The notes beneath the pieces were generated by a model that did not search any database, was not told where the DNA came from, and was given only the letters and a program-made list of their open reading frames with translations. 64,000 nt of DNA from a bacterium (GTDB lineage: Bacteria; Krumholzibacteriota; Krumholzibacteriia; LZORAL124-64-63). The stretch is taken from NCBI GenBank assembly GCA_016703265.1, contig JADJCK010000007.1, positions 310,001 through 374,000 on the forward strand. Direction: 5' to 3'. The stretch's first letter is position 1. Every line of letters begins with the position of its first letter. The translations under genes and the position numbers were made by a program. Positions 35,857 to 44,504 of the stretch are shown here, piece after piece.

Positions 35857-38800
35857 TCAGCGTACCAGCGTCAGCTTGCGGGTCACTGCGGCGCGGTCGG
35901 CCTCGCGCAGCCGGGCAACGTACTGCCCGCTCGCCACAGCCCGCCCGTTTCCATCCAGCCCGTCCCACATCACGGCGTGGTCGCCCGCCGGCAGCGTCTC
36001 GTCCACCAGCCGACGCACGAGGCGGCCGGCCAGGTCGTGGATCTCCAGCTTGACCTTCGTCGCGGCCGGCAGCGCGAAGCGCAACGTCGTACGCGGGTTG
36101 AACGGGTTCGGGTAGCCCGCCAGGTCGATGGCGCCCGGCGAGGGCACCTCGGGGTCGACACCGGTCGCGTAGTCGCCGTAGATCAGCTGCACGCCCAGTT
36201 GGTGCGGCGAACCCGGCGCGTTGCTGGCGAACGAGATCGTGGTGTTGTGCACGCCTTCGAGCAGTCCGGCCGGGTCGAGGCGCGCGGTCAGGCGCGCCGT
36301 CGCGCCGGGATCCAGGAACGCGGGCGGCTGGTCCGAGTCGACCCAGTTCGCGCCTTCCCACATGCCCGAGAAGACAAGCGGCAGGTTGCCCGCATTCTGG
36401 ATCGTGAACTCGAGCGAGGTGCCTGTCTGCACGCCGGCCAGGGCTGCAGGTATGTTGAGCTTCCCGGCGCCGCTGAACCGGTCACGGCCGGCAGTCGCGG
36501 GGGCTGCGGTGATGTCGGTTGCCGTGGTCTCCAGCGCTTCGGCCACCTGTGCCGGCGTCAGCCCGGGCGAGGCGCCCAGCAGGATCGCCACCGCGCCTGC
36601 CACCTGCGGACAGGCCATGCTGGTGCCGGTGTACGACACGTAGCCCGAAGCCCCGGCCAGGCTGGTGACGTTGTTGCCCGGGGCCGCCAGGTCCGGCTTC
36701 ATCAGGCCGGGCGGGTACGGATAGTCGTGGTAGTCGGTCGTGCCGACGGGATTGGCCAGGTTCCAGGCGGTGGGCCCGTAGCTGGATGTGGACTCGACGG
36801 CGCCCGCGCTGGTCAGGCCGCCCACGGTGATCATCGCGGTACGGCCGCCGTTGGGCGCGTACCACGGGCTCGGGCAATCGCCGGGACTGGCGATGTCGGT
36901 GGGCAGCGCGTAGTGACCGGTAGCGCTGCCGTTGCCGGCCGCCGCGACCCACGGCACATCGATCGCCAGCAGCATCTCGGCGTTGTAACGGTTGGCTCCG
37001 CGCACGTCGACCGTCGCCTGCGACCAGCCGGCGCTCATCGAGAACATCTGCACGCCGTGGTCCAGGCCGAACTGCATGCCCTCGACCAGGTCGGCGAGGT
37101 AGCCCGGCACCACGCGCAATGCCATCAGCCGCGCGCCGGGCGCCGCGCCCGTCTTCGTGCCCGAGGCGCCGTCGCCCGCAATGAGGCCGGCCGTATGCGA
37201 ACCGTGGTGCCAGCTCGCGTCGCCGTCGTAGGGGTCGTTGTCGTTGTCGACGGCGTCCCAGCCGTGGTGGGGGAACGCCGCGCCGCCGTCCCACAGGTGG
37301 GCGGTGATGTCGGGGTGGTCATAGGCGATGCCGCTGTCGAGGTGGCCGACCAGGACGCCGGCGCCGGTGTTGCCGCCCGCCCAGGCCTGGTCGGCGCCGA
37401 TGGCGGCCAGATGCCAGGCCAGCGCCTTGTCGGCGGCGTCCTCGCCGGTGGTCGTGGTGCCGTCGGTCGCGGCCGCGGCGGGTTCGCCGAACGTGCGGCT
37501 GGGCATGTCGTCCAGCCAGAGTCGTGCGATGCGCGGGTCGCCGGACAGTGCGGCCACGGCGCCCGGCGCCAGCTCGACGGCAATCGTGCCCGAAAGCCAC
37601 AGGGCGCGCGGCGTGCCGGCCTGGCCGGACTTGGCCAGGGCCGTAAGCGTCGGCTGCAGGGCGGCGAGATTCCGGTCGGTCTGGTTGCGCGCGGCGAGGG
37701 CAATAGCCTCGCGCCGGGTGGATCGGGCGGCATCCTTCAGGGCCTCGCCGAGCCCCGTGGGATCCACGCGCTCGGCGGGGACGATCATCACCGGCACCAA
37801 CGCGTCGCCCGCAGCCTTGGCGGCCGCTTCCCGCAGGCGATCATCGACGGGATCGAGCCAGGCCTCGCGGCGCAACGGCGGCGACTTCGCCAGTTCCAGG
37901 GCGTCGGCGCGCTTGAGGTACGGATTGATGATCGAGACCAGTCCCGTCGGCCTGAACCGCAGCACGGGATCGCCGTGGATGAAGTCGTAGGAGCGACTGA
38001 AGGCATTGTCGGATTCGTTGTCCTCGGCCACGAGGCCATCGGGATCCAGGCGCACCGCGATCGCGTGTGTGCCACTCGGGCCCAGCAGCGCGAAGTCCTC
38101 GAGCGGCACATAGGTGCCGGCGGGCAACCCGCCCGACAGCTGCCACGAAGCCACGGGGTCGCCATCGACCTCGAGGTCGATGTGGAAGTTGCCGGTGATG
38201 TCGCGCAGCCCGTCGTTGAGGAACGCGAAGCTCACGCGGTTGGTGTCGCCCGCCGCAGTGAAGCCGTCGACGCGCTGCCCGGCAATCATGTTCACGACCA
38301 GCGAACTGTCCCAGCCGGAGGGCGTGAACGCCGCCAGGTTGGGCTTCAGGTCGCGGCGGCTGGTGTAGATGTTGCGACCCTGCGTGGGGAAGTCGCGACG
38401 GTCGCTCCAGGCCGCGTGGGCGCGCAACCCCGTGAACACCGCGTCGGCGGCGTGGAACACGGGCTCGACGCGCGGCGCGTCGGTGATGATCTCGACGTCG
38501 CCGAAGAAGTCTGCCGCGCCGCCCGCGGAAGCCAGGCGCGTCGCCAGCTGGAACTCGTCGCCGCCGGCCGGCGCATCGAGCCAGGCGCAGCCGACCACGC
38601 CGCCGCGCAGGAAGAGGCAGGGCCCGACGCTGTCGTATTCGTCGGCCACCAGGCCGTAGGGGCCGTAGAACGACGAACCGTTGTCCGAACTGTAGGTATA
38701 GATGATGTCGCCGTCGCTCGAGATGCCGTCTGTGTAGTCGAGCTGGTAGACCGCGTAGACGTCGGTTCCCTGGCAGGCCACGCGCGGGTAGCCGCCGTTG

Positions 38801-39927
38801 CTGGCCGTCCAACCCGTGAAGTTGGCCGGGCTGGCGAAGCTGCCGGTGTAGGCGTCGGTGGCAATGAGGATTTCCATCTCGCCGGTCTCGCCGTCCTGCT
38901 CGGCGTTCACGAAGTGCACGGTGCCGGCTTCCATCGCCACGTCGGGCCAGTAGTCGGGGTAGCCGTCGGGCAGGAAGTAGTCGTAGGTGACGGTGTTGCC
39001 GCCGTTGCTCGAGTACATGAAGATCAGCGTCCACTCGTACTGGTAGTAGTCGTAGTTGACCGTCAGCCAGTTCGCGGCGATGAAGACCTTGGCGAAGTCG
39101 CCGGCGCCGGTGACGGCGATCGACGGCACGGCACATGGCTCGCCCACGGTCAGGCCCTTGACCCAGGCCCAGGCCGAAGGGTCGCCCGGGTTGCTGCTGC
39201 GCGAACGCAGGATGACGCCGTCGTCGCGGACCCAGACCACGTGCAGGTAGCCGCCGCCGTCGACGGCGAGCTCGGGCTGGTATTCGTCCGTCGTGAACGA
39301 GGGCAGTTCCCACACCTGCCAGGTCAGGCCTGCGTTCAACGAACGCGCCACATGGATGTCGCGGTCGGTGCTGCCGAGGTCCATGGCGGAGAACGCGGCG
39401 TAGAGGACCGAACCATCGGGACTGCAGGCGAGCGTGACATGGTCGTCGTTCATGCTCGTCGGGTTGGCCAGCAGCGTGTTGGCCGACCACGGCGCGTCCT
39501 TGTCGGCGGTCGCGGGGCGGCGCGCGCCGGCGGGCGAAACCGGCGCGGCGCCTGCGGGCCGCAGGAAATGGGGCGCGGTCAGCCGGGTGAGCATGGCGCG
39601 CATCTCAGGCGTGAACGTCGTGCCTGTGGTATCCGGATGCGCGGACGACTTCGTGCGATCGGTCAGGTCGGTCTCGGCGAACACGCGCTGCCGGCCGGGA
39701 TCCTCGTCGTGACGGCCGGTGGCCCGTTCACGGTGCGGGACAGCCTGCATGAGGGCCGGCGCGGGCAGGCGCCCGGCGACTGCCGGCGCACCCCCGGCCT
39801 TGGCAGGGAGCCGTGAGGCTGCCGGCAAGGGCAAGACCTGCAGGGAGTTGCGGGGAGCGGCGCCGCCCAGGCACACCACAGCCAGCGCCAGCCCGATCAG
39901 GCCGTTGACGGTTCTCAAGGTCCGCAT
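35857..39927 (-). CDS. Giant secreted S8 subtilase with BNR-like, CARDB and FlgD-like domains
   Basis: A 1356-residue exported protease. After a signal peptide (MRTLRTVNGLIGLALAVVCLGG) comes a sialidase/BNR-like propeller region (DDHVTLACSPDGSVLYAAFS, HVARSLNAGLTWQVWELP, TYSSDNGSSFYGP; about 150-500), a CARDB-like domain (about 550-640), then the peptidase domain with catalytic Asp in GHLDSGIAYDHPD (about 863), His in WHHGSHTAG (about 909) and Ser in YTGTSMACPQ (about 1102). The end is YPNPFNPRTTLRFALP plus a FlgD-like module. The peptidase domain placed far from the N-terminus is unusual. It probably degrades extracellular protein and is anchored through its C-terminus (inferred). Confidence 0.88.
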   Translation of the reverse strand: MRTLRTVNGLIGLALAVVCLGGAAPRNSLQVLPLPAASRLPAKAGGAPAVAGRLPAPALMQAVPHRERATGRHDEDPGRQRVFAETDLTDRTKSSAHPDTTGTTFTPEMRAMLTRLTAPHFLRPAGAAPVSPAGARRPATADKDAPWSANTLLANPTSMNDDHVTLACSPDGSVLYAAFSAMDLGSTDRDIHVARSLNAGLTWQVWELPSFTTDEYQPELAVDGGGYLHVVWVRDDGVILRSRSSNPGDPSAWAWVKGLTVGEPCAVPSIAVTGAGDFAKVFIAANWLTVNYDYYQYEWTLIFMYSSNGGNTVTYDYFLPDGYPDYWPDVAMEAGTVHFVNAEQDGETGEMEILIATDAYTGSFASPANFTGWTASNGGYPRVACQGTDVYAVYQLDYTDGISSDGDIIYTYSSDNGSSFYGPYGLVADEYDSVGPCLFLRGGVVGCAWLDAPAGGDEFQLATRLASAGGAADFFGDVEIITDAPRVEPVFHAADAVFTGLRAHAAWSDRRDFPTQGRNIYTSRRDLKPNLAAFTPSGWDSSLVVNMIAGQRVDGFTAAGDTNRVSFAFLNDGLRDITGNFHIDLEVDGDPVASWQLSGGLPAGTYVPLEDFALLGPSGTHAIAVRLDPDGLVAEDNESDNAFSRSYDFIHGDPVLRFRPTGLVSIINPYLKRADALELAKSPPLRREAWLDPVDDRLREAAAKAAGDALVPVMIVPAERVDPTGLGEALKDAARSTRREAIALAARNQTDRNLAALQPTLTALAKSGQAGTPRALWLSGTIAVELAPGAVAALSGDPRIARLWLDDMPSRTFGEPAAAATDGTTTTGEDAADKALAWHLAAIGADQAWAGGNTGAGVLVGHLDSGIAYDHPDITAHLWDGGAAFPHHGWDAVDNDNDPYDGDASWHHGSHTAGLIAGDGASGTKTGAAPGARLMALRVVPGYLADLVEGMQFGLDHGVQMFSMSAGWSQATVDVRGANRYNAEMLLAIDVPWVAAAGNGSATGHYALPTDIASPGDCPSPWYAPNGGRTAMITVGGLTSAGAVESTSSYGPTAWNLANPVGTTDYHDYPYPPGLMKPDLAAPGNNVTSLAGASGYVSYTGTSMACPQVAGAVAILLGASPGLTPAQVAEALETTATDITAAPATAGRDRFSGAGKLNIPAALAGVQTGTSLEFTIQNAGNLPLVFSGMWEGANWVDSDQPPAFLDPGATARLTARLDPAGLLEGVHNTTISFASNAPGSPHQLGVQLIYGDYATGVDPEVPSPGAIDLAGYPNPFNPRTTLRFALPAATKVKLEIHDLAGRLVRRLVDETLPAGDHAVMWDGLDGNGRAVASGQYVARLREADRAAVTRKLTLVR

Positions 39928-39991
39928 GGTCCACGCTCCCGGCCCGCGCCCAGGGCGCCGGCAGGCTGGTCGTCCCCCGACATCAGCTCAT

Positions 39992-40021
39992 ATTTTACCA
40001 TATTGATAGAAAATTTGTCCA
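39992..40021 (-). promoter_or_regulatory. Promoter of the subtilase gene
   Basis: On the minus strand, TGGACA, an 18-base spacer and TAAAAT lie about 65 bases before the ATG, in an AT-rich patch. Confidence 0.5.
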
Positions 40022-40040
40022 ACAGATTGTCGAGCGGCCC

Positions 40041-40075
40041 TTGCGGAGGGTCGATTTGATCGTATATTTACGATC
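40041..40075 (+). promoter_or_regulatory. arsR promoter with overlapping operator palindrome
   Basis: TTGCGG (40041-40046), a 16-base spacer and TATATT (40063-40068) form a promoter. The perfect inverted repeat GATCGTA-TATT-TACGATC (40058-40075) covers the -10 element, the expected place for an ArsR repressor to block transcription. Confidence 0.65.
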
Positions 40076-40099
40076 TACGATGAAGGACGAGGAGGCGGC

Positions 40100-40434
40100 A
40101 TGGCGCAGGCGAAATTCACGGCTTTTCCGGCGGAACTGGTGGACCTGGCGGGCGCGGCGCGCGCGCTGGCCCACCCCGGGCGCCTGCAGATCCTGGCGAT
40201 CCTGGCGGCGCGCCACGGCTGTGTCTGCGGCGACCTCGTCGAGGCGCTGCCCTGGCGCAGTCGACCGTCTCCCAGCACCTCAAGGAACTGAAGGAGGCAG
40301 GGCTGGTCCGCGGCGAGATCGAGGGGCCGCGCACCTGCTACTGTGTGGACCCGGAAACCCTGGAGGCGGTCCGCCAGGGCTTCGCCCGCCTGTTCGCGGG
40401 CCTGGGGTGTTGCGGATCGCCGAAGGAGGACTGA
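40100..40434 (+). CDS. arsR: ArsR-family repressor, frameshifted
   Basis: The N-terminal half (AELVDLAGAARALAHPGRLQILAILAARHGCVCGDLVEALP) and the C-terminal half (VSQHLKELKEAGLVRGEIEG to LFAGLGCCGSPKED) are in different frames. One missing base near 40250, in GCTGCCCTGG, accounts for it: adding a C gives LPLAQSTVSQHLKEL, a standard ArsR recognition helix. The restored protein is 111 residues. CVCGD in the helix before the recognition helix matches the metal-binding cysteines of ArsR sensors, and a CC pair is near the C-terminus. GAGGAGG lies before the ATG. It is followed 1 base later by arsM. Confidence 0.75.
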
Positions 40435-40435
40435 C

Positions 40436-41245
40436 ATGAACAGCGACATCAAGCAGGTCGTGAAGGACAAGTACGGCGAGATCGCACGCGGGCCCGGCGG
40501 GGGAGGCTGCTGCGGCGCCGGCGGCACCTGCGACCCGCTGGCCGGCGGCAGCTTCGCCGACAGCTACGAGAAGCTCGACGGCTATGTGCCCGAGGCGGAC
40601 CTGGGGCTGGGCTGCGGCCTGCCCACCGAGGGCGCCTTCATCCGTTCCGGAGAGACCGTCCTGGACCTGGGCAGCGGCGCGGGCAACGACGTGTTCGTCG
40701 CCCGCGCGCTGGTCGGGCCGCAGGGACACGTGATCGGCGTGGACATGGTCCCGGAGATGGTGGCGAAGGCGCGCGCCAACGCCGAGCGGCTGGGTGCAAC
40801 GAACGTCACGTTCCACCTCGGCGAGATCGAGCGGCTGCCGCTCGAGTCGGCCACCGTCGACGTGGTGATCAGCAACTGCGTGCTCAACCTGGTGCCCGAC
40901 AAGTCGCGCGCGTTCGCCGAGATGTACCGCGTGCTGAAGCCCGGCGGCCGCTTCTCGGTCTCGGACATCGTGCTGACGGGCGAGTTGCCCGACGCGATCC
41001 GCGGCGCCGCGATGCTCTATGTCGGCTGCGTGGCCGGGGCGCAGCAGGAGGACGAGTATCTCGCGACCATCGCCGGGGCCGGCTTCGCCGACGTGGCGGT
41101 GCTCAGGCGGCGGCAGATCGACCTGCCCGATGAACTGCTGCTTCAGTCGCTGCCGGCGTCGACGGTGCAGGAGTTCCGCGGCAGCGGCGCGGCGGTCTGG
41201 AGCCTGTCGGTGAGCGGGCGCAAGCGCGCGTCGGCCGGGGCGTGA
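40436..41245 (+). CDS. arsM: Arsenite S-adenosylmethionine methyltransferase
   Basis: A 269-residue enzyme that methylates As(III). The SAM motif is VLDLGSGAGNDVFVA (residues 75-89). Conserved cysteines are at about 60 (LGCGLP), 145 (VISNCVLNLVPDKS) and 193 (YVGCVAGA), the three needed for arsenic binding in ArsM; extra cysteines lie at 25, 26 and 32. AAGGAGG precedes the ATG. It is one base from arsR and should be induced by arsenite. Confidence 0.93.
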   Translation: MNSDIKQVVKDKYGEIARGPGGGGCCGAGGTCDPLAGGSFADSYEKLDGYVPEADLGLGCGLPTEGAFIRSGETVLDLGSGAGNDVFVARALVGPQGHVIGVDMVPEMVAKARANAERLGATNVTFHLGEIERLPLESATVDVVISNCVLNLVPDKSRAFAEMYRVLKPGGRFSVSDIVLTGELPDAIRGAAMLYVGCVAGAQQEDEYLATIAGAGFADVAVLRRRQIDLPDELLLQSLPASTVQEFRGSGAAVWSLSVSGRKRASAGA

Positions 41246-41655
41246 CCGTGCCCCGCCCCGAAAAGCCGGAGCGGGCCCCGGTCCGCGCCTGGCGCTACAC
41301 GCTGCCCGGCGGCTGGACCGTGCTGGCCGGCAAGACCGACCAGGACAACGACCGCCTGTCGATCAAGGTCGCCAAGGCCAACGACTGGTGGTTCCACGTG
41401 CGCGGCCTGCCGGGCAGCCACGTGGTGCTGCAGGTGCCGGCCGGCGAGGAGCCGGACAACGAGACGGTGAAGGCCGCTGCGGCGATCGCCGCCTGGCACA
41501 GCCGCAAGCGCGAGTCGAACCAGGTTTCGGTCAGCGGCACCCGGGCGCGCTTCGTCACCAAGCCGAAGGGCGCGCCGCCCGGCACCGTCGAGATCCGCAA
41601 GGAGAAGACGTTCGTGGTGCGGCCGGCGGTTCCGGCAGCGCCGGCGGAAGACTAG
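41242..41655 (+). CDS. Stand-alone NFACT-R (DUF814) domain protein
   Basis: A 137-residue protein whose core (GWTVLAGKTDQDNDRLSIK, DWWFHVRGLPGSHVVL, SRKRESNQVSVSGTRARFVTKPKGAPPGTV) matches the RNA-binding NFACT-R domain of RqcH/NEMF. The other parts (NFACT-N and coiled coils) are absent. The GTG start overlaps the arsM stop as GTGA, so translation is coupled. Stand-alone NFACT-R proteins exist, but their function is unclear. A link to arsenic resistance is only positional. Confidence 0.8.
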   Translation: MTVPRPEKPERAPVRAWRYTLPGGWTVLAGKTDQDNDRLSIKVAKANDWWFHVRGLPGSHVVLQVPAGEEPDNETVKAAAAIAAWHSRKRESNQVSVSGTRARFVTKPKGAPPGTVEIRKEKTFVVRPAVPAAPAED

Positions 41656-41696
41656 TCATCGAAGGATGACCGGCCGCCGGCGCTACCCGGTTCCCC

Positions 41697-42962
41697 TCAA
41701 CGAACGATGTCCGAGACGACCCGACCCTCGATGACGGTGCCGACGCAGTGCGTCGTATACTCGAACGGGTCGCCGTCGTAGAGCGCCAGGTCGCCGTCCT
41801 TGCCGACCTCGAGCGAGCCGATGCGGTCGGCCACGCCCAGCAGGCGCGCGGCGCCGATCGTCAAGGCCTCCAGCGTCGCCAGGCGATCGAGGCCGTGCCC
41901 GGCCGCGATCGCGGCCTCGAAGAGCACAACCCTCACCTTGGGCACATAGGATTCGTAGCCCGACGTGAAGGCGAACGGCACACCGGCCTGCCGCAACAGG
42001 CCCGCCGTGGTGAAGGCGGCGTTCTCCAGTTCGCCGGTCGAACGCGCCATCGGGGGGTGCAGCAGCACCGGCACTCCGGCGGCCTTCAGCTCGGGCAGCA
42101 ACTGGTGCGCCTCGGCGGCGCCGTCCAGCCACAGGCGCAGGCCGAACTCCTGCTTCAGGCGCAGCGCGTTCGCGATGTCGCGCACGCGGTGGGCCGTCAC
42201 CAGGAGCGCCAACTCGCCGTCCAGCACGCGCGCCAGGGTTTCCAGGTGCAGGTCGCGGTCGGGCGCCGTCACTTTCCTGTCGCGGCCTGCCGCTGCAAGC
42301 TTGTCGCGGTATTCACGGGCCTTGATCAGGTCCTGCCGCAGCACCGCCACGGTCTTGGCGCGCGTGGTGAACAGTTCCGTCGCGCCACCGAAGCCCTTCG
42401 GCGGCGACAGGGTGACCGCGACCGCGGCCGAGGGCACCAGCGCGGCCTCGTCGGCGGTCGTGCCCCGGGTCTTGACGATCATCGTCTGGCCCGAGAGCGG
42501 CGGACCGGGAGCGAAGCCCGTGTGCAGCGCGGTCACGCCGAGCGAGCGCAGGTAGGCCACCAGTTCGTCCTGCGGGTTGTAGGCGTCCAGGGCCCGCAGC
42601 TCGGGCTGCACGGACGCCGTATGGTCGAGCATGTCCTGGTCGTGCGGGACGTTGAGCATCCCGGTCAGGCCCGCGGTGCTGCGCGCGTCGATCAAGCCGG
42701 GCGTGACCACGGCCGCGCGCAGGACGGTCACGCCCGCGGGCAATGACAACGAGGCGAACGGGCCGACCTGCGTGATCCGGCCGTCCTCGACGAGCACCCC
42801 GCCGTCCACGATCGGGTCCCCGCTGCCGGTGTGGAGCAGGGCTCCGCGCACGGCCAGGGTGCCGCCGTCGCGCGGTGCCGCCGCCGGGTCGACCGCGGCG
42901 GCGACCGATGTCGAAAGCACGAGCATCACGGACAACGTCTTCAACAATGCCTGCATCTTCAT
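41697..42962 (-). CDS. Exported amidohydrolase homologue lacking the first metal motif
   Basis: A 421-residue protein with a signal peptide (KTLSVMLVLSTSVAAA). It has the amidohydrolase N-terminal beta domain (VEDGRITQVG) and the typical end (LGVADRIGSLEVGKDGDLALYDGDPFE). The motif that normally reads AHxH is DARSTAGL here, so the metal-binding histidines are missing. The partner gene upstream has THSHVGG. This suggests a non-catalytic partner in a pair. The start overlaps the partner stop as ATGA. Confidence 0.75.
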   Translation of the reverse strand: MKMQALLKTLSVMLVLSTSVAAAVDPAAAPRDGGTLAVRGALLHTGSGDPIVDGGVLVEDGRITQVGPFASLSLPAGVTVLRAAVVTPGLIDARSTAGLTGMLNVPHDQDMLDHTASVQPELRALDAYNPQDELVAYLRSLGVTALHTGFAPGPPLSGQTMIVKTRGTTADEAALVPSAAVAVTLSPPKGFGGATELFTTRAKTVAVLRQDLIKAREYRDKLAAAGRDRKVTAPDRDLHLETLARVLDGELALLVTAHRVRDIANALRLKQEFGLRLWLDGAAEAHQLLPELKAAGVPVLLHPPMARSTGELENAAFTTAGLLRQAGVPFAFTSGYESYVPKVRVVLFEAAIAAGHGLDRLATLEALTIGAARLLGVADRIGSLEVGKDGDLALYDGDPFEYTTHCVGTVIEGRVVSDIVR

Positions 42963-44317
42963 GACTCGCCTCCGTCATCCGCGCAGCACAGGTACGGGGT
43001 CTGGTTGGCGCCGGCTCCCTGGCCGCCGTCCGCGTGCAGGCGATCGTCCGGATCCTCCAGGTCGAACACCTGACGTCCCTCGACCCAGGTTTGCCGTACG
43101 CGCGTGTAGACACTGAACGGGTCACCGTCCAACACGATGAAGTCGGCATCCTTGCCCGCCGTCAGCGAACCGATGCGGTCCTGCAGGTCGAGCATCTCGG
43201 CGCCGGCGAGCGTGAGCGCGCGCAGCGCGTCGGCGCGCTGCATGCCGCCGCGCACGCCAAGTGCCGCCGAGCGGAGGAAGAGGCGGCTGTCGGTGATCCA
43301 GTCGTCGGTGTGGAAGGCCACCTTCACGCCGGCTTCCGCCAGGATGGCGCCGGTCTCGAAGCGCAATTCGCGCGCCTCGAGCTTGCCGCCCGGCGCGTCG
43401 ATGACGATGACCGAGCACGGCACCCCGGCCGCGGCGATCTGGTCGGCCACCTTCCAGCCCTCGCTCACGTGCTGGAGCACGAGGCGGAAGCCGAACTCCT
43501 GCTGCAGGCGCAGGACGGTGACGATGTCGTCGGCACGATGGGTGTGGTGGTGCACAACACGTTTTCGATCGAGCACCTCGACCAGCGTCTCGAGATCCAG
43601 GTCGCGCGCCGGCAGCTTGGCCGCATCGCCATTCGCCGCGGCCACCTTGGCGCGGTACTCCTGCGCCTTGATGAACGTCGAACGCACCAGCTGCGCCGAC
43701 TTGCCGCGCGTGCCCGGAAACGGCGGCTTGCGCTGGGGGTTGGTGCCGTTGGCCATCTTGAGTCCGCCGAGCACGCGACGGCCGCCGCGGCCGTCGTCGG
43801 TCGTGTAGGCCAGTCCCTCGGCGTCGAGCACCTCGCCGCGACCCACCTTGCGCATCTTGAGGTAGACGGTCTGGCCGCTGCTGAGGAAGCCGGAGCCCGG
43901 CATGACGTTGAGCGTGGTCAGCCCTCCCGCGACGACGCGGCGGTAACCGGCGTCCAGCACGTTGACGTCGTCCAGCACGCGAACACCCGGCTGGATGGGC
44001 CCGCTGTCGTCGGCGGCGGCGAAGCCGCCGACATGGCTGTGGGTGTCGACCAGGCCGGGCATGATCCAGCGGCCTGTGGCGTCGACCACGACCGCGTCCG
44101 CGGGAATCGTGTAGCCGGCGGCCGGGCCGGCGTACGCGATGCGGCCGTCGACGACGGCCAGCAGGCCGTCGGCCGTTTCCGGGGCGTCGATGGGGATCAG
44201 GTGGGCATGCTGGAAGACGGTCGTGGCGGCCTGGGCCGCGCCGGCCGTCGCCAGCGCCAGAGCCATTGCCGGCGCCAGCGCGATTGCCAGCGCAACCGCC
44301 CTCAGCCGGGGCGTCAT
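42959..44317 (-). CDS. Exported imidazolonepropionase-like amidohydrolase
   Basis: A 452-residue amidohydrolase with signal peptide RLRAVALAIALAPAMALALATAG. Metal motif DTHSHVGG is near residue 95, with histidines in RVVHHHTHRADDI and VLQHVSEGWK and an aspartate in FHTDDW. The end DRIGSLTAGKDADFIVLDGDPF is typical. MTPRLRAVAL was chosen as start because it opens the signal peptide. It may act on cyclic imides or dipeptides in the periplasm; the substrate is unknown. It is first gene of a two-gene operon with the homologue downstream. Confidence 0.82.
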   Translation of the reverse strand: MTPRLRAVALAIALAPAMALALATAGAAQAATTVFQHAHLIPIDAPETADGLLAVVDGRIAYAGPAAGYTIPADAVVVDATGRWIMPGLVDTHSHVGGFAAADDSGPIQPGVRVLDDVNVLDAGYRRVVAGGLTTLNVMPGSGFLSSGQTVYLKMRKVGRGEVLDAEGLAYTTDDGRGGRRVLGGLKMANGTNPQRKPPFPGTRGKSAQLVRSTFIKAQEYRAKVAAANGDAAKLPARDLDLETLVEVLDRKRVVHHHTHRADDIVTVLRLQQEFGFRLVLQHVSEGWKVADQIAAAGVPCSVIVIDAPGGKLEARELRFETGAILAEAGVKVAFHTDDWITDSRLFLRSAALGVRGGMQRADALRALTLAGAEMLDLQDRIGSLTAGKDADFIVLDGDPFSVYTRVRQTWVEGRQVFDLEDPDDRLHADGGQGAGANQTPYLCCADDGGES

Positions 44318-44504
44318 CGGATCGGTTCGCGTCAAGGCGAACTCCCTTCGCGGGGGGATTGCGGGCACGGGACGGCGCAGTCTATCAGAAAATGAGTATC
44401 AATGCCAGTTTGATGAGCTTCACGGCCCGCGGCCGTCCCTGCGCGGGGACGGGTGCGTTGCCGCCACCCGGCGCGAATGCTATGGTGCGCCGCCGGAGGT
44501 GACC

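Noticed and set aside
35977..39816. 1279-residue plus-strand open frame
   Set aside because: Antisense shadow of the subtilase gene, which has full catalytic motifs.
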